This document shows, piece by piece, positions 54,745 through 64,000 of a DNA stretch of 64,000 bases. Position numbers and translations under genes: made by a program. The notes beneath the pieces were generated by a model. It was not told the DNA's origin. It saw only the letters and a program-made list of their open reading frames with translations, and made no database searches. This stretch comes from CAZOZP01 sp964584325. Its GTDB lineage: Bacteria; Bacteroidota; Ignavibacteria; Ignavibacteriales; Melioribacteraceae. The stretch spans positions 1-64,000 of the forward strand of contig CAZOZP010000006.1 in NCBI GenBank assembly GCA_964584325.1. The letters are read 5' to 3'. Each line of letters opens with the position of its first letter. The first letter of the stretch is position 1.

Positions 54745-54779
54745 CAAAAAAAGGGCTGCTTCGGCAGCCTTTTTTTTTA
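54745..54779 (+). terminator. Strong terminator after the OmpA-family gene
   Basis: GGCTGC-TTCG-GCAGCC (54754-54769) with a UUCG-type tetraloop, extended by A and T runs, ends in nine T. It lies 10 bases after the stop. Confidence 0.95.
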
Positions 54780-54873
54780 TTTTCACTTCACAAAAACTAA
54801 ATCTTAGAATACCAACATATAAAATATTACAATTTTCGTTAACCAATTCCTGCAGTTTTTAAGCAAAACAAAA

Positions 54874-54918
54874 CCGCCGGTTATATCCTCTGATTGTTCA
54901 GAAAAATATAACCGGCGG
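54874..54918 (-). terminator. Terminator of the minus-strand gene 54942-55397
   Basis: CCGCCGGTTATAT (54874-54886) pairs perfectly with ATATAACCGGCGG (54906-54918), a 13-bp stem, and on the minus strand it is followed by TTTTGTTTTG. It lies just downstream of the minus-strand stop. Confidence 0.88.
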
Positions 54919-54941
54919 CTTAATAAATACGCTATTCTTAA

Positions 54942-55397
54942 CTAAAAATATTTTTCTTTCAGTTTAGAAAGTTTGTTTTTTTGGTTCAGGAAATCTTCAG
55001 GCTCTTTAAGCTGATTGTTGATTTTTGTCTTAATCCAGACTAACCCCTTTTGATCTTTCTTCTTTCTGTAAATCTTAATAAGATACTCTTTTGTTCTGGC
55101 AGACTTAGTGCCCATTTCAACCAAATACCTGAAACATTTCTCGGAAAGATCAAAGTTTTTTTGTTCAAGCTGATCTTTAGCAAAATTAAACATATGTTCT
55201 TCGAAATTGAAATAGTTTTTCTTGTACTGAATTCTCTTTTCACCGAAACTGTTCGTTTTTCTTTCCTGCTCGCCTGAATTTGTTACTTCTCTTACTGTTG
55301 CATCTGAAATATAAGGATATTCAATCTGCTTTTCGGCTGCCTCTGACAATTCCCTGGGAATAAGCTCTCCCGGAATAAATGAGATGTCGTTCTTCAT
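54942..55397 (-). CDS. Hypothetical basic helical protein
   Basis: This 151-residue cytoplasmic protein begins MKNDISFIPGELIPRELSEA and has a helical, TPR-like second half (FAKDQLEQKNFDLSEKCFRY, then TKEYLIKIYRKKKDQKG). The ATG is preceded by GAGGG. It has no recognised domain beyond a possible single TPR-like helix pair. It is monocistronic with its own terminator. Function unknown. Confidence 0.6.
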   Translation of the reverse strand: MKNDISFIPGELIPRELSEAAEKQIEYPYISDATVREVTNSGEQERKTNSFGEKRIQYKKNYFNFEEHMFNFAKDQLEQKNFDLSEKCFRYLVEMGTKSARTKEYLIKIYRKKKDQKGLVWIKTKINNQLKEPEDFLNQKNKLSKLKEKYF

Positions 55398-55537
55398 AAG
55401 CCCTCTAGTTTATTAATAACTATATAATAATAAAATTAAAGTATATAAAAGATTTTTAAAATACAATATAATCTCTATTTATATATTTTATCCCTCACCC
55501 AAATTTAATAAAACAAATCTTTTTTTACAATTATATA

Positions 55538-57679
55538 TTATAGTTTATCAAAAATAAAGATTTTCATTTTATCGAATAAATGTCTTGCCCCTTCTGATAT
55601 TGAATGGTCATTCCCGGGATAAACAGCAAATTCAAATACTTTGTTATGTTCAATTAAACTGCTGTTAAGAAGAATTGAATTTCTGAAATGAACATTATCA
55701 TCTGAAGTTCCGTGCACCAAAAGAAAATGCGAATTTAATTCTGATACATAATTCAAAACTGAAGCTCTGCGGTATCCGTCTGCATTTAGCTCCGGTGTGT
55801 TCATGTATCTTTCTGTGTAAATGTTATCGTAAAACCTCCAGTCAGTTACAGGGGCAACAGAAATCCCCATTTTGAATTTTTTCGGTTTCTTTACCAATGT
55901 CATTGCTGTTATATATCCACCGTAACTCCAACCCCAGATGCCGATTCTTGATGAATCCGCAAATCCTAGCTTCACAAGATAATCTGCAGCAGCTTCATAA
56001 TCGTCCGGTTCCAAAACGCCTAGTTTCTCATAAACTGAATGTCTGAAATCAGTTCCCCGGAATCCGGTTCCACGGTTATCCACCGTAAATATAACATAGC
56101 CTTTCTGTGCAAGATAGCAGTGCCATAAATATAGCATACCTCCCCAACTGTCTTTTACTGCCTGCGACCCCGGGCCGCCGTAAACATAAAATAACACAGG
56201 ATATTTATTTTTCGGATTAAAATCATAAGGTTTAAGAACTGATGCATTTAACTCTGTAGCTTCAATCGGGATCTTAATAAATTCAGGCTTCTGAAGCTTA
56301 TACTCAGCAGGAAATTCATTAAATGTAAGTTTCTTTTGCATTCTGTCTGATGATCTTATTAATGAATAGGAAGGCATTTCTTCAGAAGATGAATGCCTTA
56401 TTATAAAATAATCCGAATCATCTTCAGAAAGAATTTTATTTGAACCAGTACCTGAAGTCAATTTCACTTTACCGTTCCCGTTCGATTTTATCTTATAAAC
56501 CTGTCGTCCTGTTACACCTTCCTCAGTTGAAGTAAAAATGATTTCATCTTTGTACTTGTTGTATGCACCTATTTCATCAACTTCCCAGTTTCCCGAAGTC
56601 AGCTGCACCGGCTCACCACCCTTAAGACTATACTTATAAATATGAGCATAGCCGTTACGGTCAGATTTCCAAATAAATTCGGTATCTCCGACAAATCTAA
56701 GGTCATCGCTAATTTCAATCCAGCCTTCTGATTTCTCCCTGAATAATTCTTTTACTTCCAGAGTTTTTCTGTCATAAACATAAAAAATCAATTCATTCTG
56801 TTTGCGGTTCAATGCTTGAATTGTTAAAAGATCCGGATTCTGTGAAAATGCAATTCGCGGAATATAATAGGCTTTTGGAAGATTAATCCATTCTGTATTA
56901 CCATCCTTTAAGTCAATCATTCCGATTCTCACACTTGAAGAGGGTTCGCCGGCAACGGGATAATGATATTCGTGAAAATAAACAGAATCTTCATCCCATA
57001 AAGGCATCTTAACCCGAGGTACATTATTTTGATCAAGCTGCCAAAAAGCGATGCTTTTCGAATCAGGAGAAAATCTCCAGCCATCAATAATTGAAAATTC
57101 TTCCTCATAAACCCAATCAAAAATACCGTTTAGCAGTTCAGGAGTCCCGCAGTTTGTCAGTCTTCTTTCTTCTCCGTTTCTTAAGTCAATCAAATAAATA
57201 TCGTTATCTCTAACAAAACCGATGCTTTTTGAATCAGGCGAAAGCTTTATCAGTGCTTGCCCTTCTCCGGTTTTTGATTCATAGACTTTCTCAAGTGTTT
57301 CCATCCTGAAAACCCAAAAACGTCCTCCGCTTTTAATATCTCGGGATTTCAGTGTTTCAGTAAGCAAGATGAAGTTTAAATCAGAAGATAATTCATAATT
57401 CTGAATACTGCTCAATCCGAATCCGCGGTTAATCAGATTATCAATTTTTATTTCTCTAAAGAGAGAATCACCAACGGCATCAAATATTTTCAGCACAGAC
57501 TTTCCATCTTCATCCTTAGATAAATAGGAATATAGCTCAGGCGAAACCCACTTTAATTGTGAAAGTCCTTTGCCGTAAAATTCCGGATTAGAAAATATTC
57601 CGTTGTAAAAATCTTCAGGATCAAAAATCTGAGCCTTTAAGATGAAACAAACAAAAAACAAAAACAGTATTCTTTTCAT
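55538..57679 (-). CDS. Dipeptidyl peptidase IV-type serine peptidase (S9B)
   Basis: The 713-residue protein has a signal peptide (ending LKAQ), an N-terminal beta-propeller (~35-450) with the DWVYEEEF double-Glu motif that holds the substrate N-terminus in DPP-IV, and a C-terminal alpha/beta-hydrolase with GWSYGGY (Ser585), Asp660 in SDDNVH and His692 in GNDHS. It should release X-Pro or X-Ala dipeptides from peptide N-termini in the periplasm. Its ATG directly follows the stop of the HAD gene upstream, so they are co-transcribed. Confidence 0.93.
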   Translation of the reverse strand: MKRILFLFFVCFILKAQIFDPEDFYNGIFSNPEFYGKGLSQLKWVSPELYSYLSKDEDGKSVLKIFDAVGDSLFREIKIDNLINRGFGLSSIQNYELSSDLNFILLTETLKSRDIKSGGRFWVFRMETLEKVYESKTGEGQALIKLSPDSKSIGFVRDNDIYLIDLRNGEERRLTNCGTPELLNGIFDWVYEEEFSIIDGWRFSPDSKSIAFWQLDQNNVPRVKMPLWDEDSVYFHEYHYPVAGEPSSSVRIGMIDLKDGNTEWINLPKAYYIPRIAFSQNPDLLTIQALNRKQNELIFYVYDRKTLEVKELFREKSEGWIEISDDLRFVGDTEFIWKSDRNGYAHIYKYSLKGGEPVQLTSGNWEVDEIGAYNKYKDEIIFTSTEEGVTGRQVYKIKSNGNGKVKLTSGTGSNKILSEDDSDYFIIRHSSSEEMPSYSLIRSSDRMQKKLTFNEFPAEYKLQKPEFIKIPIEATELNASVLKPYDFNPKNKYPVLFYVYGGPGSQAVKDSWGGMLYLWHCYLAQKGYVIFTVDNRGTGFRGTDFRHSVYEKLGVLEPDDYEAAADYLVKLGFADSSRIGIWGWSYGGYITAMTLVKKPKKFKMGISVAPVTDWRFYDNIYTERYMNTPELNADGYRRASVLNYVSELNSHFLLVHGTSDDNVHFRNSILLNSSLIEHNKVFEFAVYPGNDHSISEGARHLFDKMKIFIFDKL

Positions 57680-58459
57680 CTATTTCCTGCTTATTATATC
57701 CTTAATTGACTGAATTCTGTATGTGGGCTTAATACCCGATGAGAACCTCTGGTGTTTAACTCCTGTTGCAACAAGTGCTGTATCAATTCCGAATATGTTT
57801 CCGATTGCAATATCTGTTTCAGGTCTATCACCTATTATCAGAAATTCCGATTCGTCCAAATCCATATATTTTAGAATCTCCTGATACATATATTTCGATG
57901 GCTTTCCAAAATGCTTCTCGAGCTTTTTTCGAGTACGTTTTTCAAGCGCCGATATTGTTGCGCCGGCATCAAGAACTTCACCGCCTGTAACAGGACAAGT
58001 ATCATCTATGTTAGCGGCGAAAAATTTGGCTCCGCTTTCCAATGCTTTTGCGGCAGTTTCAAGCTTGTTGTAGTTAAAAGTCCTGTCCAAGGTTACAAGA
58101 AGAATATCAGTTTCCTTCGGATTTTCAGTAAAGGTTAATCCTGCTTTGGAAATTTCATCAATAAATACTTGTTCTCCTATTGCAAAGAATTTCCGTCCGG
58201 CATAAAATTTTCGTAAGTATTTTTTTAATACCACTGTAGAATTAATAATCTGAGAAACATTAACATCCATTCCGCCGCTTTCCAGAATTCTGTGGTAATC
58301 TTCAATTGTTCCGGTTGTTTTATTTGAAATGAAGGCAACTCTCTTACCCGAGTGAATAAGGCGGTTAACCAGTTCTGCCGCACCGTCAATCAGAATATCA
58401 TCGACATAAATTGTTCCATCAAGATCAAAGGCAAAACCTTTATATTTAGTAAAAAGCAT
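57680..58459 (-). CDS. HAD-IIA family sugar-phosphatase (NagD-like)
   Basis: The 259-residue protein starts with FAFDLDGTIYVDD, giving nucleophile Asp12 and Asp14, then FISNKTTG (motif II Thr/Ser), a C2-type cap domain, and LIIGDRPETDIAIG (motif III/IV Asp). The order fits HAD subfamily IIA phosphatases such as NagD. The substrate is likely a small phosphorylated sugar or nucleotide. It lies 27 bases after the RmlD-like gene and directly abuts the DPP-IV gene. Confidence 0.9.
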   Translation of the reverse strand: MLFTKYKGFAFDLDGTIYVDDILIDGAAELVNRLIHSGKRVAFISNKTTGTIEDYHRILESGGMDVNVSQIINSTVVLKKYLRKFYAGRKFFAIGEQVFIDEISKAGLTFTENPKETDILLVTLDRTFNYNKLETAAKALESGAKFFAANIDDTCPVTGGEVLDAGATISALEKRTRKKLEKHFGKPSKYMYQEILKYMDLDESEFLIIGDRPETDIAIGNIFGIDTALVATGVKHQRFSSGIKPTYRIQSIKDIISRK

Positions 58460-58486
58460 TATTCGAAGGTCCTCAAAAATATCAAA

Positions 58487-59383
58487 TCATAAATTTAGTT
58501 CTGCTTTCATCAGCTTAAAGGTTTCGTCCATATTCGTCGGATTATAACCCATTTCTGATCTTGCCTTTGTAGTAATAAGACCTGATTTCAGCGGTCTTGA
58601 AGCAGGCTGATTTAAATCTGATGTCAGAATCGGTTTAATCAGCTTTTCATCCAATTGGAAATAATCAGCAATCCTTAGAGTAAATTCATATCTGTTAAGA
58701 AATTCTGCACCGCCAATATGATATATACCCTGATGTTTTCCTTCAGAGGCAAGCACCATTGCCCGCGCAAGATCATCTAGATAAGTGGGATTATTAAACT
58801 GATCTGTTACAATTTTTATTTCCTTACCCTCTTTAAGCGATGTAACAACCCATTTAACAAAATCCGGCCTTCCGTACCTGGCATTCCCATAAAGGACGTT
58901 TGTCCGAAGAACTGAATATGAAATACCACTCAGTTTAAATTCATTCTCAGAAGCCAGTTTTGTTCTTCCGTAATAACTAACCGGATTTACAGGATCTTCT
59001 TCATAATAAGGTCCGTTGGCACCGTCGAATACATAATCTGTTGATATATGTACCATATGGGCTTTTGCGAGACGTGCTCCATAAATGATATTATTAACAC
59101 CTGTCACATTTATTTTCCAGGCTAACTCTCTTTCTGACTCACACTTATCAACATTTGTGTATGCTGCGGCATTAAACACAAAGTCAGGCTTAAATCCGTT
59201 GAAAACTGCTTTTACATCTTGTTTTGAAGAAATATCGGCTTGTTTGTAATCTACATTTTTAATAAATGACTCCTCTTCTGCTGAACTGCATATGATTTCG
59301 TAATTGAGGGAAAGTATATATTCAGTCAATCTCTGTCCGAGCATTCCGTTACTTCCAAATACAATTGCCTTTTTATTTGCCAT
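58487..59383 (-). CDS. RmlD-like (dTDP-4-dehydrorhamnose reductase family) SDR protein
   Basis: AAGGA is 8 bases from the second of two close ATGs, so the start is 59383 (MANKKAIVFGSNGMLGQRL), not 59389. The 298-residue protein has the NAD-binding GSNGMLGQ loop, FNAAAYTNVDKCE, HISTDYVFDGANGPYYEED and the YxxxK catalytic pair (YYGRTKLASE). The set matches the RmlD/RfbD extended SDR family, which reduces dTDP-4-keto-rhamnose or similar keto-sugars. The gene overlaps the PfkB kinase gene by 11 bases. No other rml genes are seen in this window, so the substrate is uncertain. Confidence 0.82.
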   Translation of the reverse strand: MANKKAIVFGSNGMLGQRLTEYILSLNYEIICSSAEEESFIKNVDYKQADISSKQDVKAVFNGFKPDFVFNAAAYTNVDKCESERELAWKINVTGVNNIIYGARLAKAHMVHISTDYVFDGANGPYYEEDPVNPVSYYGRTKLASENEFKLSGISYSVLRTNVLYGNARYGRPDFVKWVVTSLKEGKEIKIVTDQFNNPTYLDDLARAMVLASEGKHQGIYHIGGAEFLNRYEFTLRIADYFQLDEKLIKPILTSDLNQPASRPLKSGLITTKARSEMGYNPTNMDETFKLMKAELNL

Positions 59384-60257
59384 ACACATAATCCTTTAGA
59401 TTAGTAAATTCCTTGAAATCAGAATATGATGCAACAAGCGCTGCAACTGTAGCAGCTTTGTCTGCAGAATATTCAATATCCTGAGTCTTAAGATAATAAA
59501 AAAAACAAACTGCCCCAAAGACATCTCCGCATCCAATCTTATTTATACCTGTAGATTTATGCGGATGAATAAATATCTTATGTATTGCAGCCTCTTTCTT
59601 AAAAAACAGATGTGTTCCTTTTTCTCCTTCAGTGATAATAAAATAAGAAACACCGAAATTCAGAACATATTCTGCTGTAACTTCAACATCTTTGCTCCCA
59701 CAGATTTGTTCGGCTTCAAGATCATTGGCTTGTAAAATATCTATAGAACAGAGCCAGAATTCGATATCCTTTATTCTCTTGAATTCCCTTGACCCAGCCG
59801 AAACGTGAGGTCTGGTGAGTGAATGAATGTCCATATAGATGATTCCACTACATCGTTTCCTGAGCTCTGCCAATCCATTATAATCGGTTTCAAATCCGGT
59901 TATCATATTTAAATAAATACCCTTGCAGTCTTTAAGCAATTCTTCATTTATTTTAACTTTAGCAGTATCCGGGAAATTTTCATAAATCTCATCTCTTTCC
60001 TGCTCCCCTTTAATAATCAGATTAACTATAGGCATTGCATTATTATTTAAGCCGGCAGGAAGATGAATGTTCTTCCAGAAAGGAATAAATAAATTGGAGT
60101 ATCCCCGGTTCATGTTAGTAATCAGATTTATTTCGTCATCCTCACTTTTAATAGCGGCTAAAGCACATCCGGCATAAAACATTCCTCCCGGCTGAATCCT
60201 TATTCCACCGGAATGAATCTTATCAACAACGCAATTTCCGATTGCAAGAAGTTTCAT
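59373..60257 (-). CDS. PfkB-family sugar kinase
   Basis: The 294-residue protein has the PfkB/ribokinase fold landmarks: an N-terminal LLAIGNCVVDKIHSGG region, and the C-terminal anion-hole/catalytic loop INKIGCGDVFGAV with the catalytic Asp in GCGD (usual GAGD). It lacks the conserved ribokinase GG hinge at its usual place, so the sugar is not clear. It overlaps the RmlD-like gene and starts a four-gene run (PfkB, RmlD-like, HAD, DPP-IV) on the minus strand. Confidence 0.85.
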   Translation of the reverse strand: MKLLAIGNCVVDKIHSGGIRIQPGGMFYAGCALAAIKSEDDEINLITNMNRGYSNLFIPFWKNIHLPAGLNNNAMPIVNLIIKGEQERDEIYENFPDTAKVKINEELLKDCKGIYLNMITGFETDYNGLAELRKRCSGIIYMDIHSLTRPHVSAGSREFKRIKDIEFWLCSIDILQANDLEAEQICGSKDVEVTAEYVLNFGVSYFIITEGEKGTHLFFKKEAAIHKIFIHPHKSTGINKIGCGDVFGAVCFFYYLKTQDIEYSADKAATVAALVASYSDFKEFTNLKDYVYGK

Positions 60258-60329
60258 GTAACTGTTTGTTTTTGAAAAAATATATTTTATCTTTAACTCG
60301 TACCTAAAAATAATTAAATAAAGACTCTA

Positions 60330-61457
60330 ATGAAAATAGGAATTACTTGTTATCCCACTTATGGCGGAAGCGGTGTACTTGCTACAGAGCTTGGAAAAGC
60401 ACTTGCTCTTGATGGCCACGAAATACACTTCATCAGCTATGCCTTACCACAAAGACTAAATCGGTTCGTTGAAAATATATTTTACCACGAAGTTGAAATG
60501 AGCAGTTATCCTCTTTTTGAGAATAATCTGTATGGACTTGCATTAACAAGTAAGATGCTTGAAGTGATGAATTATGAAAAACTCGATATCCTCCATGTTC
60601 ATTATGCAATACCGCACGCAACCAGTGCTTATCTAACAAAACAAATTATGCGTAAGAACCATTCAGATGTCAAGATCATAACTACTCTTCACGGAACAGA
60701 TATTACTCTCGTAGGTCTCGAACCGTCTTTTCTTCCGCTGGTAAAATTCAGTATAGAGGAAAGTGACGGAGTAACTGCTGTATCAAGATTCCTGAAAGAA
60801 AAGACACTAACAAATTATCATATCGAAAAAGATATTGAAGTAATCTATAATTTTATAGATAATGATGTGTTTAAGAAAAATGCCAGTTGCGATTTAAGAA
60901 AACATCTAGCTCCGCAAGGCGAGAAACTGATGGTTCATGTCTCCAATTTCCGACCGGTAAAAAGAGTAACCGATACAATCCGAATACTTAAGGAAGTCCG
61001 CGAAAAGATTCCTAGCAAACTTATACTTGTAGGCGACGGACCTGACCGTTCTGAATGCGAAAGGCTTGCAAGAGAGTTAGATCTTCAGAAAGAAGTTATT
61101 TTCTTGGGGAAACAGGATATACTATCTGAAATTCTAAGCACATCTGATTTATTCCTGATGCCTTCTCAGTCTGAAAGTTTCGGACTTTCGGCACTCGAGG
61201 CAATGGCCTGCGGTGTTCCGGTAATAAGCAGCAGTGTCGGTGGGTTACCTGAGCTTATTATCCACAATGAAACCGGTTATATTGCTGAATTTGGAGATGT
61301 TGGCAGAATGGCAAAATATGCTGTTGATTTGTTAACAAACAAGAAAAAATATGATAGTTTTTCGAAAAACTCTGAAGAAAGGGCACAAACAAAGTTTAAT
61401 AAAAATGTAATTGTACCACAGTATTTGAATTACTATGAAAAAGTGCTGAACTCATAG
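60330..61457 (+). CDS. bshA: N-acetylglucosaminyl L-malate synthase BshA
   Basis: The 375-residue GT4 enzyme starts MKIGITCYPTYGGSGVLATE and keeps BshA landmarks: HFISYALPQRL, HVHYAIPHA, TTLHGTDITLVG, VSNFRPVKR and the ESFGLSALEAMACGVPV donor motif with the E-x7-E pair. It joins UDP-GlcNAc and malate in the first step of bacillithiol synthesis. Its companions bshB and bshC are not in the window. It is divergent from the PfkB gene. Confidence 0.95.
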   Translation: MKIGITCYPTYGGSGVLATELGKALALDGHEIHFISYALPQRLNRFVENIFYHEVEMSSYPLFENNLYGLALTSKMLEVMNYEKLDILHVHYAIPHATSAYLTKQIMRKNHSDVKIITTLHGTDITLVGLEPSFLPLVKFSIEESDGVTAVSRFLKEKTLTNYHIEKDIEVIYNFIDNDVFKKNASCDLRKHLAPQGEKLMVHVSNFRPVKRVTDTIRILKEVREKIPSKLILVGDGPDRSECERLARELDLQKEVIFLGKQDILSEILSTSDLFLMPSQSESFGLSALEAMACGVPVISSSVGGLPELIIHNETGYIAEFGDVGRMAKYAVDLLTNKKKYDSFSKNSEERAQTKFNKNVIVPQYLNYYEKVLNS

Positions 61458-61533
61458 CATAGGTTTCTCTTTGATAATCAGTCAATTCTAAATACCGAAT
61501 ATCCAGCCAAAAGGACTTTACTCGGCAATATTA

Positions 61534-62634
61534 TTATTTCATTTCCTTTTTGAGAGTTTCGAGTTGCTGCTTCGACAAATCTTCTTTCAGCCTGAATGAT
61601 TGAAGTGTTACATTCATTTGCTGTATCAGTGTACGTTTCTGATAACGAGGTGCGAAGATTGATCCATCTAACAAATATAATCTCTTTGTTTTTTCATCAT
61701 AGAAAGTATAGTTAATAAATGGACCACCCATGCTCTGGTCGCTCATTCTCCATAATCCCTGAGTCATAATTGCATACTTGCCTTGGAAATTCACTTCGCT
61801 GAAAGTCAGATAATCAAAAGCAATTTCAACCCAACTTGAATCGTCAGTTGATCTATAATGCTTTTGTGTGATTCGGTTACGTAATGCTATAACTGAATCC
61901 TTATTAAGATACTCGGGAGTGGCATTCTCAATCCAATGCACCATAAGCCATCTTTCCATATCGCCGTTTGGATTTCTTCTCAGCCAAACGAACTTGTCTT
62001 CAGGAACATTCTTAGCTAAATAGTAATCTGCCTGCACATAAACAATCCAGCCATAATTTTTAAGCAGCATTGCTTCTACATCCTTTTTCTCATATTGCGA
62101 ATTGTATATGCTTTCGTATAACCTTGCATCTGATACCTTCTGGAAGTAATGAAGCAGATTATCTTTATTCTCAGATATGTTTTTATTGATTGTCTCAATG
62201 TTTTTTCCTGTAATAATCATTACAAGTTGACCTTTTGCCCATAAATCATATTTATTAATAACATAAACGCTGTCTTTTTCAATTTTTGCTTTTACTTCAG
62301 GAGATATTATAGAATTGATATAGTTACCGACTTCTGATTTTGAATTGAGCGGGGCAATAATCAGTATATTTTTTTTTCTTTCATTATTTCTTAATGAATT
62401 GAAAGGCTTTCTCTTTAGATAGAATAGGTTTTCAGGCTGAGGCGTATAAATTATACTTGAAAAAACTTCGGTCAGACTTTCTTCAAATTTCATATATTCT
62501 ACTGTATCAGCAATAACTATGATTTCAGTTTCGAAACCTAATGCACGCGGTTTAACATCACCGCAAGAGGATAATACAGATACAAATAAAATTGAAATTG
62601 CAACAAAAGAAAGGGTAAAGATATGTTTTTTCAT
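61534..62634 (-). CDS. DUF4837 lipoprotein
   Basis: The 366-residue protein has a lipoprotein signal with lipobox LSSC (Cys24) followed by GDVKPRALGF. The body shows the DUF4837 pattern: a first half with NILIIAPLNS and an ENATPEYLNKDSVI to ALRNRITQKHY stretch, then FQGKYAIMTQGLWRMSD and GGPFINYTFYD. DUF4837 proteins are found in Bacteroidota and have no assigned activity. It should be periplasmic. Monocistronic on the minus strand. Confidence 0.85.
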   Translation of the reverse strand: MKKHIFTLSFVAISILFVSVLSSCGDVKPRALGFETEIIVIADTVEYMKFEESLTEVFSSIIYTPQPENLFYLKRKPFNSLRNNERKKNILIIAPLNSKSEVGNYINSIISPEVKAKIEKDSVYVINKYDLWAKGQLVMIITGKNIETINKNISENKDNLLHYFQKVSDARLYESIYNSQYEKKDVEAMLLKNYGWIVYVQADYYLAKNVPEDKFVWLRRNPNGDMERWLMVHWIENATPEYLNKDSVIALRNRITQKHYRSTDDSSWVEIAFDYLTFSEVNFQGKYAIMTQGLWRMSDQSMGGPFINYTFYDEKTKRLYLLDGSIFAPRYQKRTLIQQMNVTLQSFRLKEDLSKQQLETLKKEMK

Positions 62635-62684
62635 AATAACTCATTTTTTTAGTGCGTTATACATTATAAAATGCATCTTGTTTC

Positions 62685-63350
62685 TTAATTAAGAAACGGA
62701 AGACCCGGATTGATTCCGGGTAAAAATAACAAATACAAAATCCACATTACAAGACATATAGAAACAGGTACAAGAAAATTATCATCTGCCCAGCCGTAAG
62801 AAACATTTTCAGCAAGTGCACCAATTGCTGCCGCAATAAACCCTATTAGATATTCAGAAATACGATATTCAATTTTGGGTGTCAGCAGAACAATAGTGCA
62901 GGCACTTATAAAAAATGTTGCGGTTCCTTCCAAACTTTTTCTTAAAAACGGTCTTTTTCCGAATTTCCTTCCAATTAATGCTGCAAGTACATCGCTGATT
63001 ATCAGAATGGTAAATCCGGTCAAAACAAATTCCTTAGGAAAAATAAAAACTACTAAGGCTGCAGATATAAGGACGTATGTTGCTCCGCTAAGATTTTTGG
63101 ATTTCTCGCCAAGTTCGTGTTCCCGCATCATAAATCCAAAGATTCCTAAAATGAATTCTTTCAGCTTAGGAAAAAAGAATCTGCTGATATCCACCGCTAA
63201 GGTAAAAAGGGCGAGAGGAACTAAAATACAAAGTGCGGTATTCCTGTCAATGAAATAATAAATAATTGGAATGGAGAGGGAGAACATATGGATACTTTTT
63301 CGGGCAAGTTCTCCCTTAAAATCTATGGTTGATTTATCAAGACTACTCAT
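62685..63350 (-). CDS. SEC59/DGK1/VTE5-type lipid kinase-like membrane protein
   Basis: The 221-residue membrane protein has about seven helices. It carries ELARKSIHMFSL near the N-terminus, IISDVLAALIGRKFGKRPF, KSLEGTATFF and SYGWADDNFLVP, which are the conserved features of the SEC59/DGK1/VTE5 group (dolichol, diacylglycerol and phytol kinases, related to CDP-alcohol enzymes). It uses CTP in some relatives. The stop of ftsH overlaps its start by 8 bases, so the two are coupled. The lipid substrate is not known. Confidence 0.85.
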   Translation of the reverse strand: MSSLDKSTIDFKGELARKSIHMFSLSIPIIYYFIDRNTALCILVPLALFTLAVDISRFFFPKLKEFILGIFGFMMREHELGEKSKNLSGATYVLISAALVVFIFPKEFVLTGFTILIISDVLAALIGRKFGKRPFLRKSLEGTATFFISACTIVLLTPKIEYRISEYLIGFIAAAIGALAENVSYGWADDNFLVPVSICLVMWILYLLFLPGINPGLPFLN

Positions 63351-64000
63351 TTGTTTCCGAAGTATTCCTATTCATCTTCTCATCCATTAGTTTCTTCACA
63401 TGGTCAGGAATATCTTCCTCAACCGGCTGTTGCTCTTTTTTCTTTACCGGGGGAAGCTCTTCGCCTTTACATATTTTATCTATTTCTTCACCATCCATAA
63501 TTTCTCTTTCAAGAAGAACTGTTGATAGTTTATGCAACAGATCAATATTATCTCTTAAAATCTGCTCTGCCTTTGCGTAGCATTTATTAATTATCAGTTT
63601 AACTTCCTGGTCAATCTCCTGAGCGGTTTGCTCACTGAATTCCTTATGCTTTGTAATTTCCCTGCCAAGAAACAACTCTTCTTCCTTGGTTCCGTAAGCC
63701 ATTGGCCCGAGTTTCTCGCTCATTCCCCACTCGCAGACCATCTTTCTTGCCAAAGAGGTAGATCGTTCAATATCGTTCTGAGCTCCGGTTGTAAGCTGGC
63801 CGAAAACTATCAGTTCAGCAGCTCTCCCGCCCATTGCGTAAGTTATTGTTGATTCAATATATTCTTTTGAATATGTATGCTTTTCATCCACAGGTAAATA
63901 ATGGGTAACTCCGAGCGCCCTGCCTCTGGGAATAATAGTAACTTTATGAACAGGATCTGCTTCGGGAAGTTTTCTGGCTACCAGCACGTGTCCGATTTCA
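63343..64000 (-). CDS. ftsH: ATP-dependent zinc metalloprotease FtsH, C-terminal part
   Basis: The gene runs off the window edge. The visible ~219 residues start inside the zinc-binding motif as EIGHVLVARK (from HEIGH; HEAGH in most relatives) and continue with TIIPRGRALGVTHYLP, GGRAAELIVFG, TGAQNDIERSTSLARKMV and a proline/lysine-rich C-terminal tail. These are the peptidase-domain landmarks of FtsH. The AAA domain lies outside the window. It overlaps the SEC59-type gene by 8 bases. Confidence 0.95.
   Translation of the reverse strand, partial: EIGHVLVARKLPEADPVHKVTIIPRGRALGVTHYLPVDEKHTYSKEYIESTITYAMGGRAAELIVFGQLTTGAQNDIERSTSLARKMVCEWGMSEKLGPMAYGTKEEELFLGREITKHKEFSEQTAQEIDQEVKLIINKCYAKAEQILRDNIDLLHKLSTVLLEREIMDGEEIDKICKGEELPPVKKKEQQPVEEDIPDHVKKLMDEKMNRNTSETNE

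Noticed and set aside
1..64000. tRNA, rRNA or prophage attachment sites
   Set aside because: No cloverleaf-like, rRNA or integrase-linked repeat pattern was noticed by eye; a covariance-model scan was not possible, so small RNAs could be missed.

Overview
The window looks like chromosomal DNA of an AT-rich member of the Bacteroidota/Ignavibacteria (Chlorobi-related) lineage. The evidence is the gene families: a type IX secretion (T9SS) C-terminal sorting module, Reg_prop/Y_Y_Y propeller sensors, DUF4900, DUF2723 and DUF4837 proteins, BshA, and an OmpA protein with calcium-type (TSP3) repeats. TAnnTTTG boxes upstream of some genes fit the same reading. This is inference from family content; no rRNA or tRNA gene was seen. 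One run of 10 N (3295-3304) marks an assembly gap inside a gene.

Layout. 1-272: REP-like palindromes, no gene. 273-9365: a membrane-anchored alpha/beta hydrolase, a scarred segment (orphan T9SS tail, a perfect inverted repeat, a broken DUF4900 gene), two short pilin-like proteins, an outer-membrane barrel, a lone Mrr_N-like winged-helix protein, a small secreted protein and a PAP2 phosphatase. 9471-24130: a hybrid histidine kinase, ornithine aminotransferase (rocD), a LOG protein, glycosyltransferases of the GT9, GT-C (DUF2723) and GT2 types, an FKBP lipoprotein, hemW-proC, a barrel and a lipoprotein. RocD and ProC together could turn ornithine into proline.

24198-43034 is the most unusual part and lies entirely on the minus strand. 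A compact run of six genes (30223-39109) encodes a vWA-like lipoprotein, a four-helix membrane protein, a tubulin/FtsZ-like protein, a giant Hsp70/actin-like ATPase, a membrane-anchored coiled-coil protein and an ExbB/TolQ/MotA-like three-helix protein with a long coiled-coil tail. It is flanked by two large propeller receptors of matching periplasmic design. One ends in a histidine kinase (26853-30125), the other in a methyl-accepting chemotaxis signalling domain (39366-43034). A second PAS kinase and an unknown partner follow downstream. I read the six genes as a candidate membrane-linked cytoskeletal or force-generating system; its function is unknown.

43172-64000 is mostly housekeeping: AmrS-type radical SAM enzyme, pyruvate kinase, a Lon-like protease, Mfd, a LytM/M23 protein that has lost its catalytic histidines, the OmpA-TSP3 protein, DPP-IV peptidase, a HAD phosphatase, an RmlD-like reductase, a PfkB kinase, BshA (bacillithiol), a DUF4837 lipoprotein, a SEC59/VTE5-type kinase, and the 3' end of ftsH running off the window edge.
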